A DNA stretch of 64,000 bases from Methylosinus sp. PW1 (GCF_000745215.1 NZ_JQNK01000009.1:806001-870000), one strand, 5' to 3'. Positions 26,387-34,966 are shown, counted from the stretch's first letter. Notes: generated by a model from the sequence alone, not told the origin. Made by a program: numbers and translations.

Positions 26387-28147
26387 ATGCATCGCGTTGT
26401 CAAAAGCCACCTAGACGATTTCGAGAGAAAACATGCAATAGGCGAAAATGAAACAAAGCAGTTTGAGGCATTTCTGAATTATATAGTGTTCCGTCAGCAC
26501 TGTGCAGAGCATATAGACCCAAAGGATCTTATTTACAAAGGCGACGACCCCGGGCTCGACGGCATTATGATATTTGTTGATGACTCGTATGTGTCTTCCA
26601 TCGAGGAAGTCGAGGAGGCAATGAAGGGTCGGAAGCGGGACGCCGACGTGACAATTGTCTTCGCGCAGGCCAAGACATCAGAAGCTTGGGATAAGGCCGA
26701 GATCAACGTCTTCGAATCTGCAATAAACGATTTTCTAGCGGAAAAATCGGCCTATCCACAGGCTGACTACATAAAAAACGTGCGTGAAGTATTCGATGGC
26801 GTGCTGAAACACGTTGGAAAAATACGCGACGGCAAGCCGAAGGTCGAGGCGTTCTTCGCCACGACCGCACGGGCGTCGGCGGACCGCGAGATCCTTTCAG
26901 CACAGCAGGCGATAAAAGCCTCCTTGGAAAACACCGGCTATTTCAGCGACAGCGAGGTGTTCTTGGTAAATCGCGACAGTATCGTCGAGATGTGGAAAGC
27001 TGCCGAGGGTCAAGTCGAAGCTACCCTTCGAGTGCTTGGCAGCGCGGCATTTCCGCGAACGCCAGGAATCGAAGAGGGCTACGCCGTCACCGTGAGGGCT
27101 AAAGACTTTATCGAGCAGATTCTCGTCGACAAAAACGGGCGTTTGCGACCGCACATTTTCGAAGAAAATGTGCGTGATTTTCTCGGGGTCGAAGGGGACG
27201 TCAACAAAGAGATGGCGGAAACAATCGCCGATCCGAACAAGCAAAAACGATTTGGCATCCTGAACAACGGTATTACAATGATTTCACCAGACGTACGTAG
27301 CAGTGGTCTGGAGATTTCCATTAAAGATTTTCAGATTGTGAATGGCTGCCAGACATCGAATGTTCTATTTCAGAACTGGAACAAAATCGATGATGACGCA
27401 ACTATCATGCTTAAGCTTATCGAGACTTCAGACCCATCCGTTGTAGATGACATAGTTCGTTCTACAAACAGACAAGCTAAGGTAGATGAAGAGCAGTTTT
27501 TAGCCACTCTGGATGCAGTTAAAGCTCTCGAAAGATACTTCGAAGCACGCGGAGCTGACGACGAATTCCGCCTATATTTTGAACGCCGTCGAAATCAATT
27601 CTCACGCGACGAGAATGTCAAGGCGATTCGGGTCTTTGACATAAAAGAGTTGGCCAGATGCGTCGCAGCCATGTTTCTTGATAAGCCAGAAATCGCAAGT
27701 CGGTATCCAAACAGATTGACCAGTGAGATGAGATCTCTTGTTTTCAACCCCGCGTATTTAGAGGACGTATACCATGTGGCAGCATATACTTTATATAGAC
27801 TTACAATACTTATTGGAAATAAACGGATAGATCAACGGTATTCGAAAGCTAGATGGCACATAATTATGGCGATAAAATATTATGTATGCGGCGAATCAAT
27901 TCCGCAATTAAATTCACAAAAAATCAAGAAGTTTTGCTCTGATATCGAAGGATTCATGAGCGCCGCCGATGATGACACTGTGAAAATAGTCAAGGATCTA
28001 TGCGCGCAAGTCTTTGACATCGACGACCTTACACGCGACAAGTTGAAGGGGAGTATCTTGGTACAGGATGTAAAATCGAAATCACTGGCCTTTCGAAAGG
28101 AGAATCCTCGTACCTCTGGCAAACGCCCTTCCTCTTCCGACTCCTGA
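26387..28147 (+). CDS. AIPR-family protein (abortive-infection phage-resistance type)
   Basis: 586 residues. The AIPR family marks are clear: FGILNNGITMIS (about residue 290) and FQIVNGCQTSNVLF (about 315). The N-terminal part has PGLDGI (Asp58) and VFAQAKTSE (Gln94-x-Lys96), an arrangement that fits a PD-(D/E)xK / Mrr-like nuclease core. AIPR proteins were named from abortive infection genes of lactococcal plasmids and recur in defence islands, so an anti-phage role is likely but not shown. The gene is visibly AT-richer than its neighbours, suggesting a separate origin. It has its own upstream gap of 124 bp, so probably its own promoter, and no overlapping partner gene. Confidence 0.85.
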   Translation: MHRVVKSHLDDFERKHAIGENETKQFEAFLNYIVFRQHCAEHIDPKDLIYKGDDPGLDGIMIFVDDSYVSSIEEVEEAMKGRKRDADVTIVFAQAKTSEAWDKAEINVFESAINDFLAEKSAYPQADYIKNVREVFDGVLKHVGKIRDGKPKVEAFFATTARASADREILSAQQAIKASLENTGYFSDSEVFLVNRDSIVEMWKAAEGQVEATLRVLGSAAFPRTPGIEEGYAVTVRAKDFIEQILVDKNGRLRPHIFEENVRDFLGVEGDVNKEMAETIADPNKQKRFGILNNGITMISPDVRSSGLEISIKDFQIVNGCQTSNVLFQNWNKIDDDATIMLKLIETSDPSVVDDIVRSTNRQAKVDEEQFLATLDAVKALERYFEARGADDEFRLYFERRRNQFSRDENVKAIRVFDIKELARCVAAMFLDKPEIASRYPNRLTSEMRSLVFNPAYLEDVYHVAAYTLYRLTILIGNKRIDQRYSKARWHIIMAIKYYVCGESIPQLNSQKIKKFCSDIEGFMSAADDDTVKIVKDLCAQVFDIDDLTRDKLKGSILVQDVKSKSLAFRKENPRTSGKRPSSSDS

Positions 28148-28254
28148 AATGCTGAAGCGTATAGGCCTCTGATAATTGTCGCCGGCAATGAGCTGTTCGG
28201 CATTTTGCCAAATCTAACGAGAAGCTTGTCTCGCAATCGGGCAGGAGAACCGAC

Positions 28255-28674
28255 ATGAGCGTGAAAGGCATGAGCGGCGCGGAAGCCGGCAAAGTCTATG
28301 CGGAGCGGTTTCTTGTGTACATCGCCGAAAGGGAGGCAAGCGGAACCCTCCCTTGGGGCCCCGACGGAAAGCTGATCCGCTCGGTCATGGTCCGAGACCT
28401 CGGGGTGAATCGCGACGTTTTCCGTACGAATCCGACCATAAGAGACCGCCTCGCCGAGATCGAAGGCTCGGTAAATCGTTCGGCTTTGGCCGCGGCCGAC
28501 CAGAGAGCCTCGGGGCATCGATCGCAGAAGGAGGTCGTCGCGGTCGAAAAGGTCAAAGAGCTGCAAGGAAAGATCGCTCAGATCGAGGAGGAGAACAGAT
28601 ACCTCAAGGCGGAGCTGCGGAAAAAGGGCTACGTGGACCTGACGCTGCCGAATTCCGGTCGCCTGCCATGGTGA
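28255..28674 (+). CDS. Small coiled-coil protein preceding the RecD2-like helicase
   Basis: 139 residues, not recognised by name. The N-terminal 75 residues contain MVRDLGVNRDVFRTNPTIRD, compatible with a helix-turn-helix. The C-terminal half is a coiled coil (VEKVKELQGKIAQIEEENRY). It resembles the 144-residue trio protein in size and architecture and, like it, neighbours recombination genes. The helicase start ATG at 28668 lies inside its last codons (ATGGTGA), so the two are coupled. A DNA-binding accessory role is an inference. Confidence 0.68.
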   Translation: MSVKGMSGAEAGKVYAERFLVYIAEREASGTLPWGPDGKLIRSVMVRDLGVNRDVFRTNPTIRDRLAEIEGSVNRSALAAADQRASGHRSQKEVVAVEKVKELQGKIAQIEEENRYLKAELRKKGYVDLTLPNSGRLPW

Positions 28675-30968
28675 AACAGCCGAACGTGAGCTTGACAGCG
28701 CAGATATCCAACATTCGCTGGGCGGCGCCGACGAGGGGGGCAATCGTCGTCGCGATGCGGACGGACGTCACGGGCGCGGAGTCTTGGGGGTCGTATCTGA
28801 TCCGAATCCCGGCTAAAACCCTCGGAAAACAAGGCGTTTTCGAAGGCGATGTTTGGAAGTTCGAGGGACTCTCCGAGCAGTATCGGGGGCGACCGCAGCT
28901 TCGCGCGGTGACCGCGACTTTGGTGAGACCCTATGGTCGCAACATGGTCGCGACGCTCTCCAGCGCACGATTTCCTGGCATCGGAAAGACCAAGGCCGCT
29001 GCGCTCTGGGAACGGTTTGGCGACGATCTTCGAGGCCTCCTCGATCGCGAGGACGTCGATAAGTTGTCCGAAGTCGTCACAATCGACGCCGCCACCGTGC
29101 TCGTCGAAGGATGGCGCACATTCCAACTGGGCGACGTCGTCGAATGGCTCGACAAGCATCGCCTGCCGGTCAAATTGGGCACCGCTCTGCTCGATTTTTA
29201 CGGAGCCCGAGCGATCCAGAAGGTGGAGGCCGACCCCTACCGTCTCCTCGCGTTCGGCTTGGGGTGGCGATCCGTGGACGAAATTGCCACTGGGAATTTC
29301 GGCATCTCGCCCGACGACCCGAGACGTGAGCATGCCGCCGTTGCCGAGGTTCTTTACCGTGCCTACGACCGCGACGGCTCGACGGCTCTCGAGCACGACT
29401 CCATCGTCGCCCGGACCCGCACGATCCTAGCAGGCTCCGAGGAACAAGCTTTCCGGGCGGTCGGAAATCCGTACGCAGGGGGCGGCTGGCTTCGGGACGA
29501 GGACAGCGGACTGTATCAATCGTCCGGCGCCTGGCTCCTCGAGCAATACGTCGCCGCCCGGATCCGCCGCATGATCGATGGCCAAGACGACCCCGCGCAA
29601 AACGATCTCCTCCTGTCCTCGGAATTCGGTCCATCGGAACGCCAAAAAGCTCGGCAGGCACTCGCCGACTGGCAAGCAGCGCAGCATCCCCTCGGCGAGG
29701 AGCAGGAGCGCGCTGTTTGGACGGCTCTCGAGAACCGAATCGCCGTCGTGAGCGGCGTCGCCGGCGCGGGCAAGACCGCGAGCCTCACTGCGCTCTATGC
29801 CGCTCTGGACGCGATCGGAAGCGAGGTCGTGCAAATGGCCTTGGCGGGGCGCGCGGCAAAGCGCATGCATGAGGCGACCGGCAGGAAGGCGATCACGATC
29901 GCGGGGTTCCTGCACCAGGATTCTGAGGAGACCGACCGCCTCGACACTCGCACCTATGTCGTCGACGAGGCGTCCATGGTCGACGTGGCGACCCTCTTCG
30001 GCATCCTGCGCAAGCTGGGCCCCGGCGCGCGTCTCGTCTTGGTCGGCGATCCAGCGCAATTGCCGCCGATTGGAGCCGGTCTGACGTTTCATTTGCTGTG
30101 TCGCCCGGATTCGCCGGCTCCACGTGCGCACCTTACGCGCGTCTACAGGCAGGACGGAGCGACCGGCATCCCCGCCATCGCCGGCGCGATCCGCTCGGGG
30201 AATTGGCCGGCGATCCCTGCGTATTCCGGTCCCGCCGTCGGCGTCAGCATTCTTCCCTGCTCGCGGGACGATCTCGCGACGATCGCGGACGTCTATGACG
30301 CTCTCGTCACTGCGGAGGGGGACGAGGCTGAGGTCCAGATTCTCGGCACGACGCACGCGGAAGTGGGCAGCCTCAACGAAGACCTCTACGACCGCCGCTT
30401 GTCCGAGCGACGCGCGGTCCGACTCGATGATCGCGAGTACTCGGGGTTTTGCGAGGGCTGCCCGATCATATTTAGGGAAAACGACTGGGAGCGAGGCCTG
30501 AATAACGGCTCGCTCGGCACGATAATCAGATCAATCGACCCGCCGATGTTTCTCGCCAACGCCGGTGAACAAGGACAGCAAGGCGCACTACTGCGCCTTT
30601 CGGAAGCCATGGACGAGGACGGCGCACCGAGATTCACCGGGGATGTCGTCCATGCGGAGGCGGTTCTCGATGGCAATAGCCACTATCTCACACAGGTCGA
30701 CCTCGTCGACCGTGTCCAGCGGGCTTACGGTCTGACTGTCCACAAAGCCCAAGGCAGCCAATGGTCGCGGGTTATCGTCGTCGTCGGCAAGAGCCAACTG
30801 CTCGACAGGACGTTGGTCTACACGGCTCTCACCCGCGGCGTCCGCCAGGTAGTGCTCGTCGGCGATATCGAGGCGGCCCAACAGGCCGTCGCTGCGGAGC
30901 CCCGCGTGTTCGACCGCGTCACCAATCTGGCCAACCTTTTGACGGCGAACAACCATGCCAACATATAA
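28668..30968 (+). CDS. RecD2/TraA-like superfamily 1 helicase
   Basis: 766 residues. The N-terminal half has an OB-like start and a helix-hairpin-helix-like FPGIGKTKAAALWERFG, as in RecD2. The motor begins at about 350: Walker A VSGVAGAGKT (363-370), motif II YVVDEASMVD (about 430), motif III LVLVGDPAQLPPIG, motif IV RVYRQDG, motif V TVHKAQGSQWSRVIV and motif VI YTALTRGVRQVVLVGD. The frame is open further upstream, but the ATG at 28668 overlapping the preceding stop is chosen. The 3' end overlaps the recombinase gene by 14 bp. A 5'-3' DNA helicase activity is expected. It could serve island mobility or defence. Confidence 0.88.
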   Translation: MVKQPNVSLTAQISNIRWAAPTRGAIVVAMRTDVTGAESWGSYLIRIPAKTLGKQGVFEGDVWKFEGLSEQYRGRPQLRAVTATLVRPYGRNMVATLSSARFPGIGKTKAAALWERFGDDLRGLLDREDVDKLSEVVTIDAATVLVEGWRTFQLGDVVEWLDKHRLPVKLGTALLDFYGARAIQKVEADPYRLLAFGLGWRSVDEIATGNFGISPDDPRREHAAVAEVLYRAYDRDGSTALEHDSIVARTRTILAGSEEQAFRAVGNPYAGGGWLRDEDSGLYQSSGAWLLEQYVAARIRRMIDGQDDPAQNDLLLSSEFGPSERQKARQALADWQAAQHPLGEEQERAVWTALENRIAVVSGVAGAGKTASLTALYAALDAIGSEVVQMALAGRAAKRMHEATGRKAITIAGFLHQDSEETDRLDTRTYVVDEASMVDVATLFGILRKLGPGARLVLVGDPAQLPPIGAGLTFHLLCRPDSPAPRAHLTRVYRQDGATGIPAIAGAIRSGNWPAIPAYSGPAVGVSILPCSRDDLATIADVYDALVTAEGDEAEVQILGTTHAEVGSLNEDLYDRRLSERRAVRLDDREYSGFCEGCPIIFRENDWERGLNNGSLGTIIRSIDPPMFLANAGEQGQQGALLRLSEAMDEDGAPRFTGDVVHAEAVLDGNSHYLTQVDLVDRVQRAYGLTVHKAQGSQWSRVIVVVGKSQLLDRTLVYTALTRGVRQVVLVGDIEAAQQAVAAEPRVFDRVTNLANLLTANNHANI

Positions 30969-32562
30969 AACGACGGATTACGGCCTGACGTTTCTGCCTG
31001 ACGATTTCAAATGGGAGGGTGTAAACGCGAGCAAACTTCCGATGATACTCGATCTTGATGGGACGATATTCGAGCCATTTCTCAACTATTTTGGAATGTC
31101 TTGTCGCTACAAGCGCGTTAAAATATCCTCGATGAAGACAGAAGCCTACGCGCTGAGGGAATGGAAGGCTCACCTGGACAGCATGGGACGGCCGTGGGAC
31201 GACGTCGACGATCGCGTTCTGATCGACTGGCGAGAGCAATTGCTGTTAAAACGCAAGAAAAAGCTGGAATTGTGGGAAAAAGCTCCCCAAAAGCATGACC
31301 ATCCTGAGAGCGAGGATCGAATACATCTCAAGCTTGCAGTCGTATTCGAATTCTACGTACACGCCGCTGAGGCCAATTTCAGCAAGCGGTCGTTTGTCGG
31401 CCAGAATGGCCCGATTACCTCGGCAAGACCTGATGAGCATCGAGGCTCTTCCAAGCTTTTCTGGAAATGCGCCGCTTCCACCGGTCGAAAAATGACGAAG
31501 CGTCCCATTCCCGATGATTCCGCCGTCCACGCCATACTTAGCCATCTTCGAAATACGCCAAAGGACGCAAACGTCGCCGACCGTGATTGGCTCATTGGCC
31601 GCACGATGGCCGAGGCCGGCCTTCGCGCACACGAAGTTGCGGGGTTGACGATCGGGATGATCGAGCAAGCGCTCAGGAGGGAAAGCATTCGTTTACGGAC
31701 CCCAGATTCAATGTCGGAAGCGCGAGCAGCCGGCTGGAATCCGGCCCTGAACGGACTCGATTCGATCGCGCATTGGGAGCCTGGGCGGAAGGCCGTCTTG
31801 GAGGGATTGCAGCGGCTTATCAAGGACAAGCGGGATCACATCTACGTACGCATAGTGGGCAAGGGCGGTGTCCAGCGCGATGTCCCCTTTCCACTCGAAT
31901 TTTTCCGTGACCTGATTGAGATTGGGATCTGGGAAGTGCGGCAAGCCCAAATCGCAGCTTGGCAATGCGACAGGCTGCCATCGAATCTTTTTCTCTCGGA
32001 AAAGACTCACAAAGCGCTCTTGGCGACTACGCTAGAAGACATCATGAAAACAGCGTTCTCCGAATGCGGCGTCGAAGGCAGCGGCCACCGTCTGCGGGCC
32101 CATTTCGCCACCAATTACGCAAAAAAGCTGTGGGCTAAACGCTTCAGCGACAACGCCTTCCGCTGGGATCAAACTATCGAAAACGACGTTCTGCACGCAG
32201 TCGCCGAAGCACTTGGCCACTCACAGCCGACAACTACGTGTCGACATTACTTGGCACTCGCTCAAATCAGCTATTTCAAAATGGGAAACAAGTCCCATCT
32301 GCGCGCGATGCGCAGCCTCGTTAACAAGGCTGCCGAGCACCATCGCGGCCTCTCCGAAGAGTTCTTCGAGGCCGTCGCCAAGCTAATGGATGTGCGAGCG
32401 GCTGCGGGATCCGAAGGCAAGCTACTTGACGACATGCTCGCCGAAATTGTGAGTCTTCACTCCGCTATCGTGCCTCCGTCGAGTCACGTAGATGAGATCA
32501 ATCCGAGAGCCCATAGGGACCCGCCTTCCTTACGCTTGGTCGTTAAAAGTGACAATCCGTGA
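30955..32562 (+). CDS. Complete tyrosine recombinase at the right end of the island
   Basis: 535 residues with the full catalytic set: Arg224 (GLRAHEVAGL), Lys303 in the beta-hairpin (GKGGVQRDVPFP), His378 and Arg381 (GSGHRLRAHFATNYAKKL), His422 (ALGHSQPTTTC) and the nucleophile Tyr432 (RHYLAL). The N-terminal 200 residues carry the core-binding domain. The gene overlaps the helicase by 14 bp. Its TGA stop (32560-32562) lies inside the terminal inverted repeat, so the coding region runs to the very edge of the element. It is the best candidate for the integrase acting at the TTTTCACG ends. Confidence 0.92.
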   Translation: MPTYKTTDYGLTFLPDDFKWEGVNASKLPMILDLDGTIFEPFLNYFGMSCRYKRVKISSMKTEAYALREWKAHLDSMGRPWDDVDDRVLIDWREQLLLKRKKKLELWEKAPQKHDHPESEDRIHLKLAVVFEFYVHAAEANFSKRSFVGQNGPITSARPDEHRGSSKLFWKCAASTGRKMTKRPIPDDSAVHAILSHLRNTPKDANVADRDWLIGRTMAEAGLRAHEVAGLTIGMIEQALRRESIRLRTPDSMSEARAAGWNPALNGLDSIAHWEPGRKAVLEGLQRLIKDKRDHIYVRIVGKGGVQRDVPFPLEFFRDLIEIGIWEVRQAQIAAWQCDRLPSNLFLSEKTHKALLATTLEDIMKTAFSECGVEGSGHRLRAHFATNYAKKLWAKRFSDNAFRWDQTIENDVLHAVAEALGHSQPTTTCRHYLALAQISYFKMGNKSHLRAMRSLVNKAAEHHRGLSEEFFEAVAKLMDVRAAAGSEGKLLDDMLAEIVSLHSAIVPPSSHVDEINPRAHRDPPSLRLVVKSDNP

Positions 32563-33009
32563 AAAAAAGGCGGGATCGAGATCGTCGCGCAAAGACAGAG
32601 TGAGAATTGGGATCGTCGCGCCGGGCTCGACGATCAGCAGGGGCACGAAGACGCCGTGATCGAAGCCGCGCGCGGCGTCCAGCGCCGTCTCGACGCCGGC
32701 GGCGGCCAGCAGGCCACGCGCCTTCTCGGCCAGTTCCGGCGCGCCGGGCGCGGGATAGCTCAGGCGATAGGTGTGCTCGGGGAAGCCGTAATAATCTAAG
32801 ATCATGCCGGGCGCTTTCGCCGCGCCGAGAGTGACCCGCTTCTCCTCCCAATGCGCCGAGACCATGAGAATGGCGCGCGGACGCTCCGGCAGAGACGCGA
32901 GCAGGCCGCCGAGATAGGCCTTCAGCCCCTCGAAAGCGCTAGCGATGGGGCCGTCGAGCCAGAAGCAGGGGCCGCCGCCGTGAGAGATGAAAATCGTCGG
33001 CTGCCGCAT
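32530..33009 (-). pseudogene. 5' part of split DODA/YgiD-type extradiol dioxygenase gene
   Basis: Starts MRQPTIFISHGGGPCFW at the ATG 33009 and carries the N-terminal half of the enzyme: metal-binding histidines in SHGGG and VSAHWEEK, YPAPGAPELAEKA, and GFDHGVFVPLL. Host sequence ends at DPAF (codon at 32566-32568). The frame then runs 12 codons into island DNA and stops at 32530. The third metal-ligand histidine is in the other fragment, so no active enzyme can be made from this piece. Joined to 18394 it continues DPAFHIGVGAAL, which aligns without gaps to the matching part of E. coli YgiD as I recall it. Confidence 0.93.
32558..32571. other. Right attachment junction (attR) of the island
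   Basis: The right terminal repeat CGTGAAAA (32558-32565) is followed by AAAGGC (32566-32571), which belongs to the interrupted dioxygenase gene. A second half-copy, CGTTAAAA, is at 32541-32548, again a spaced repeat mirroring the left end. Confidence 0.75.
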
Positions 33010-33134
33010 CCAAGCCTCCGCTGCATATGGCCTGCAGATAGGCCGAGCGGGACGCGGCCGCAATGCCGCGCGCCCTTTTCCCCGCCACGCGCGCTTTTAT
33101 ATGAGCGCACCGAGGATTTCTGGAGGACGAAGCG

Positions 33135-33332
33135 ATGCATTCACAGATCACCGGATTGAAAGTGGCGGCGGTCATCTTCGGACTGATGGCGCTCGGACAG
33201 GCGGGGCGTCTGGCGACGCAGCCGGATATTCAGGTCGGCGGCTCCTCGATGCCGCTATGGCCGAGCGCGGTGGCGCTGATCGTGCTGCTCGGCCTCTGCC
33301 TATGGCTGTGGCGGCTGGCCAAGCCGCAGTGA
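33135..33332 (+). CDS. Small two-span membrane protein of unknown function
   Basis: 65 residues with two hydrophobic segments (VAAVIFGLMALGQAGRL and AVALIVLLGLCLWLWRL) joined by a short polar loop with QPDIQVGGSSMPLWPS. The ribosome site GGAGGACGAAGCG precedes the ATG. The gene stands alone between the dioxygenase remnant, transcribed divergently, and a convergent GST gene. No family is recognised. Confidence 0.75.
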   Translation: MHSQITGLKVAAVIFGLMALGQAGRLATQPDIQVGGSSMPLWPSAVALIVLLGLCLWLWRLAKPQ

Positions 33333-33384
33333 GGGCGCAGATTCGGGCGAAGGCCGGTTCGCGTCGCATCTCGGCGATGCGAGG

Positions 33385-34029
33385 TCATCGCCCGGCGGCC
33401 TCGGCGGCCCACGCCTTGGTGGCGAGACATGTCTCCATCGCCCGCGCATAGGCGTCACGGCGGGTGGCACGGGCCACATAATCGCGCTCGGCCTCGCCAA
33501 GGACGAAGCAGCCGGTCCTTTGGGCGAACTCCAGAGCATAGGTCACGGAAATATCGGCCGCCGTGAAGCGCTCGCCTGCGAGAAACGGCGAGCGCGCGAG
33601 GCGCCGTTCGACCAGCCCCAGGCGGCTCTCGAAAATTTTCAACGCCTTGCGGGCGCCCCAATTGTCGCGCTCGGCCGCGGGCGCGAGATTGCGGCTGACG
33701 ACGACGAGATACATGAAAGCGGCGAGGCCGGCCTCGCCGAGGTGAAGGAACTGCTGATAGGCGGGGAAAGCGGGGTCGCGCGGGTCTGGCGCGAGCGGCG
33801 TCGGCCCGTAGCGCGCCATCAGATATTCCATGATCGCGATCGACTCGACCATGACCACGTCGCCATCCTGAATCGCCGGAATGAAGCCGGCCGGGTTGAC
33901 GGCGAGAAATTCCGCGTCGCGCTCGACGCCGGCGATCAAATCCACCGGCCGCAGACGATAGGCGAGCCCCATCTCCTCCAGCAGCCAGACGACCCGGAAC
34001 CCTCTCCCTTCGCCGAAGACGGTGATCAT
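33385..34029 (-). CDS. Glutathione S-transferase family protein
   Basis: 214 residues in the canonical GST layout: an N-terminal thioredoxin-like domain (MITVFGEGRGFRVVWLLEEM to about 80, with VNPAGFIPAIQDGD and the gamma-glutamyl-binding ESIAIMEYL) and an all-helical C-terminal domain (FLAGERFTAADISVTYALEF). It could be a beta- or other bacterial-class GST acting in detoxification; substrate cannot be predicted. It is transcribed alone. Confidence 0.93.
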   Translation of the reverse strand: MITVFGEGRGFRVVWLLEEMGLAYRLRPVDLIAGVERDAEFLAVNPAGFIPAIQDGDVVMVESIAIMEYLMARYGPTPLAPDPRDPAFPAYQQFLHLGEAGLAAFMYLVVVSRNLAPAAERDNWGARKALKIFESRLGLVERRLARSPFLAGERFTAADISVTYALEFAQRTGCFVLGEAERDYVARATRRDAYARAMETCLATKAWAAEAAGR

Positions 34030-34210
34030 CGCCCGCGCTCCTTTGCCGGCCCGCGGCCCGGCTCGGCGGCCCGATCATAGCAGGCGCGCGGGCGCTGCGC
34101 AGCCGGTTATCGCGAAGGTCGCGCCAGAAGCGCAATGCCGCGGGGATTCGGCCATAGACGGCGTCGGGTATTCGAATCGACAATGCCGCCGACACGAAGT
34201 TGGACAAGAA

Positions 34211-34966
34211 ATGAAAGAAACGCAGCACCTTTTAAAGAGCGTCCATCTCGCGAACGAGCGCGCGATATGGGTGCGAGAGCCGGGGAATAGAGCCTCGAAC
34301 CTGACGGTGTTTTTGGATGCGGAGCTTTACCGGGACCGTGTCGGGGCGACCTCGATCATCGACGCCCTCGATTCCCAGGGTGACATCGATAGCTCACTTT
34401 TTGTCTTTGTCTCTGTGGAGAGCGCCGCATCCCGATGGGTGGAATGCCCCTGCTATTCTCCTTTCGCTCGCTTCATAGAAGAAGAGCTATTCCCATGGCT
34501 GGAGAGAGCCTATCCGAGCGCTCTCGGAGCCCAGGAGCGCGTGATCGCCGGTCTCAGCTATACTGGTCTGACCGCGGCTTATGTCTCTATGATGTGCCCG
34601 TCCCGTTTCACCAAGGTGATCGCCCAGTCCGGCTCGTTCTGGTCGAACGACTGCTGGATTATCGACTGCTTCGAGACGCTGGATCGCAAGCCGAAAACAG
34701 AATTCTACCTGGATGTCGGCCTTAGAGAAACGCAAGAAAACATTCTGCACAAAGAGGATGTTTTTCAGGCGGTCTCCCAGATCGAAGGGGTGAAGAGATT
34801 TCGAGACGCATTGCTACGACACGGCTACCAACCTCATTATGTCGAATTCGATGGAGGTCACGATTTCGCAGCCTGGAGCCTTACGCTGCCGAATGCGCTA
34901 CGATGGGCGCTGCCTTCTACGAGGAGCGAGCCCGCCCCCGCGAATGCGGCAGAGCCGCATCGCTGA
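34211..34966 (+). CDS. Esterase of the enterochelin-esterase/esterase D type
   Basis: 251 residues with an alpha/beta-hydrolase layout typical of PF00756 proteins: LTVFLDAELY near the start, ECPCYSPFARFIEEELFPWLE, the nucleophile elbow IAGLSYTGLTAAYVSM, then VIAQSGSFWSN and the catalytic-histidine region FDGGHDFAAW. The elbow reads G-L-S-Y-T where most relatives have G-x-S-x-G, so activity should be checked. The frame is open upstream to 34022, overlapping the divergent GST gene; the ATG at 34211 (MKETQHLL) gives the normal length. There is no siderophore gene nearby. Confidence 0.78.
   Translation: MKETQHLLKSVHLANERAIWVREPGNRASNLTVFLDAELYRDRVGATSIIDALDSQGDIDSSLFVFVSVESAASRWVECPCYSPFARFIEEELFPWLERAYPSALGAQERVIAGLSYTGLTAAYVSMMCPSRFTKVIAQSGSFWSNDCWIIDCFETLDRKPKTEFYLDVGLRETQENILHKEDVFQAVSQIEGVKRFRDALLRHGYQPHYVEFDGGHDFAAWSLTLPNALRWALPSTRSEPAPANAAEPHR

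Larger units (their letters stand above)
18401..32565. mobile_element. 14.2-kb tyrosine-recombinase island inserted in a dioxygenase gene
   Basis: The element is bounded by perfect 8-bp inverted repeats (TTTTCACG at 18401; CGTGAAAA ending at 32565). Deleting it together with the 6 nt at its left edge restores an uninterrupted 263-codon gene, so the boundaries are defined to within a base or two. All element genes except the IS transposase read rightward. Contents in order: two large tyrosine-recombinase-like proteins, a coiled-coil protein, a RepB-like primase, an IS-disrupted HTH-methyltransferase, an AIPR protein, a second coiled-coil protein, a RecD2-like helicase and a complete tyrosine recombinase. 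Several segments (19,600-20,000; 26,400-28,100) are visibly AT-richer than the host DNA. There is no relaxase, coupling protein or phage structural gene, so it looks like a transposon-like genomic island, not a prophage or ICE. Confidence 0.9.

Noticed and set aside
18401..32565. Prophage or integrative conjugative element
   Set aside because: No capsid, terminase, lysis, relaxase, coupling or mating-pair genes; the contents fit a recombinase-driven island.
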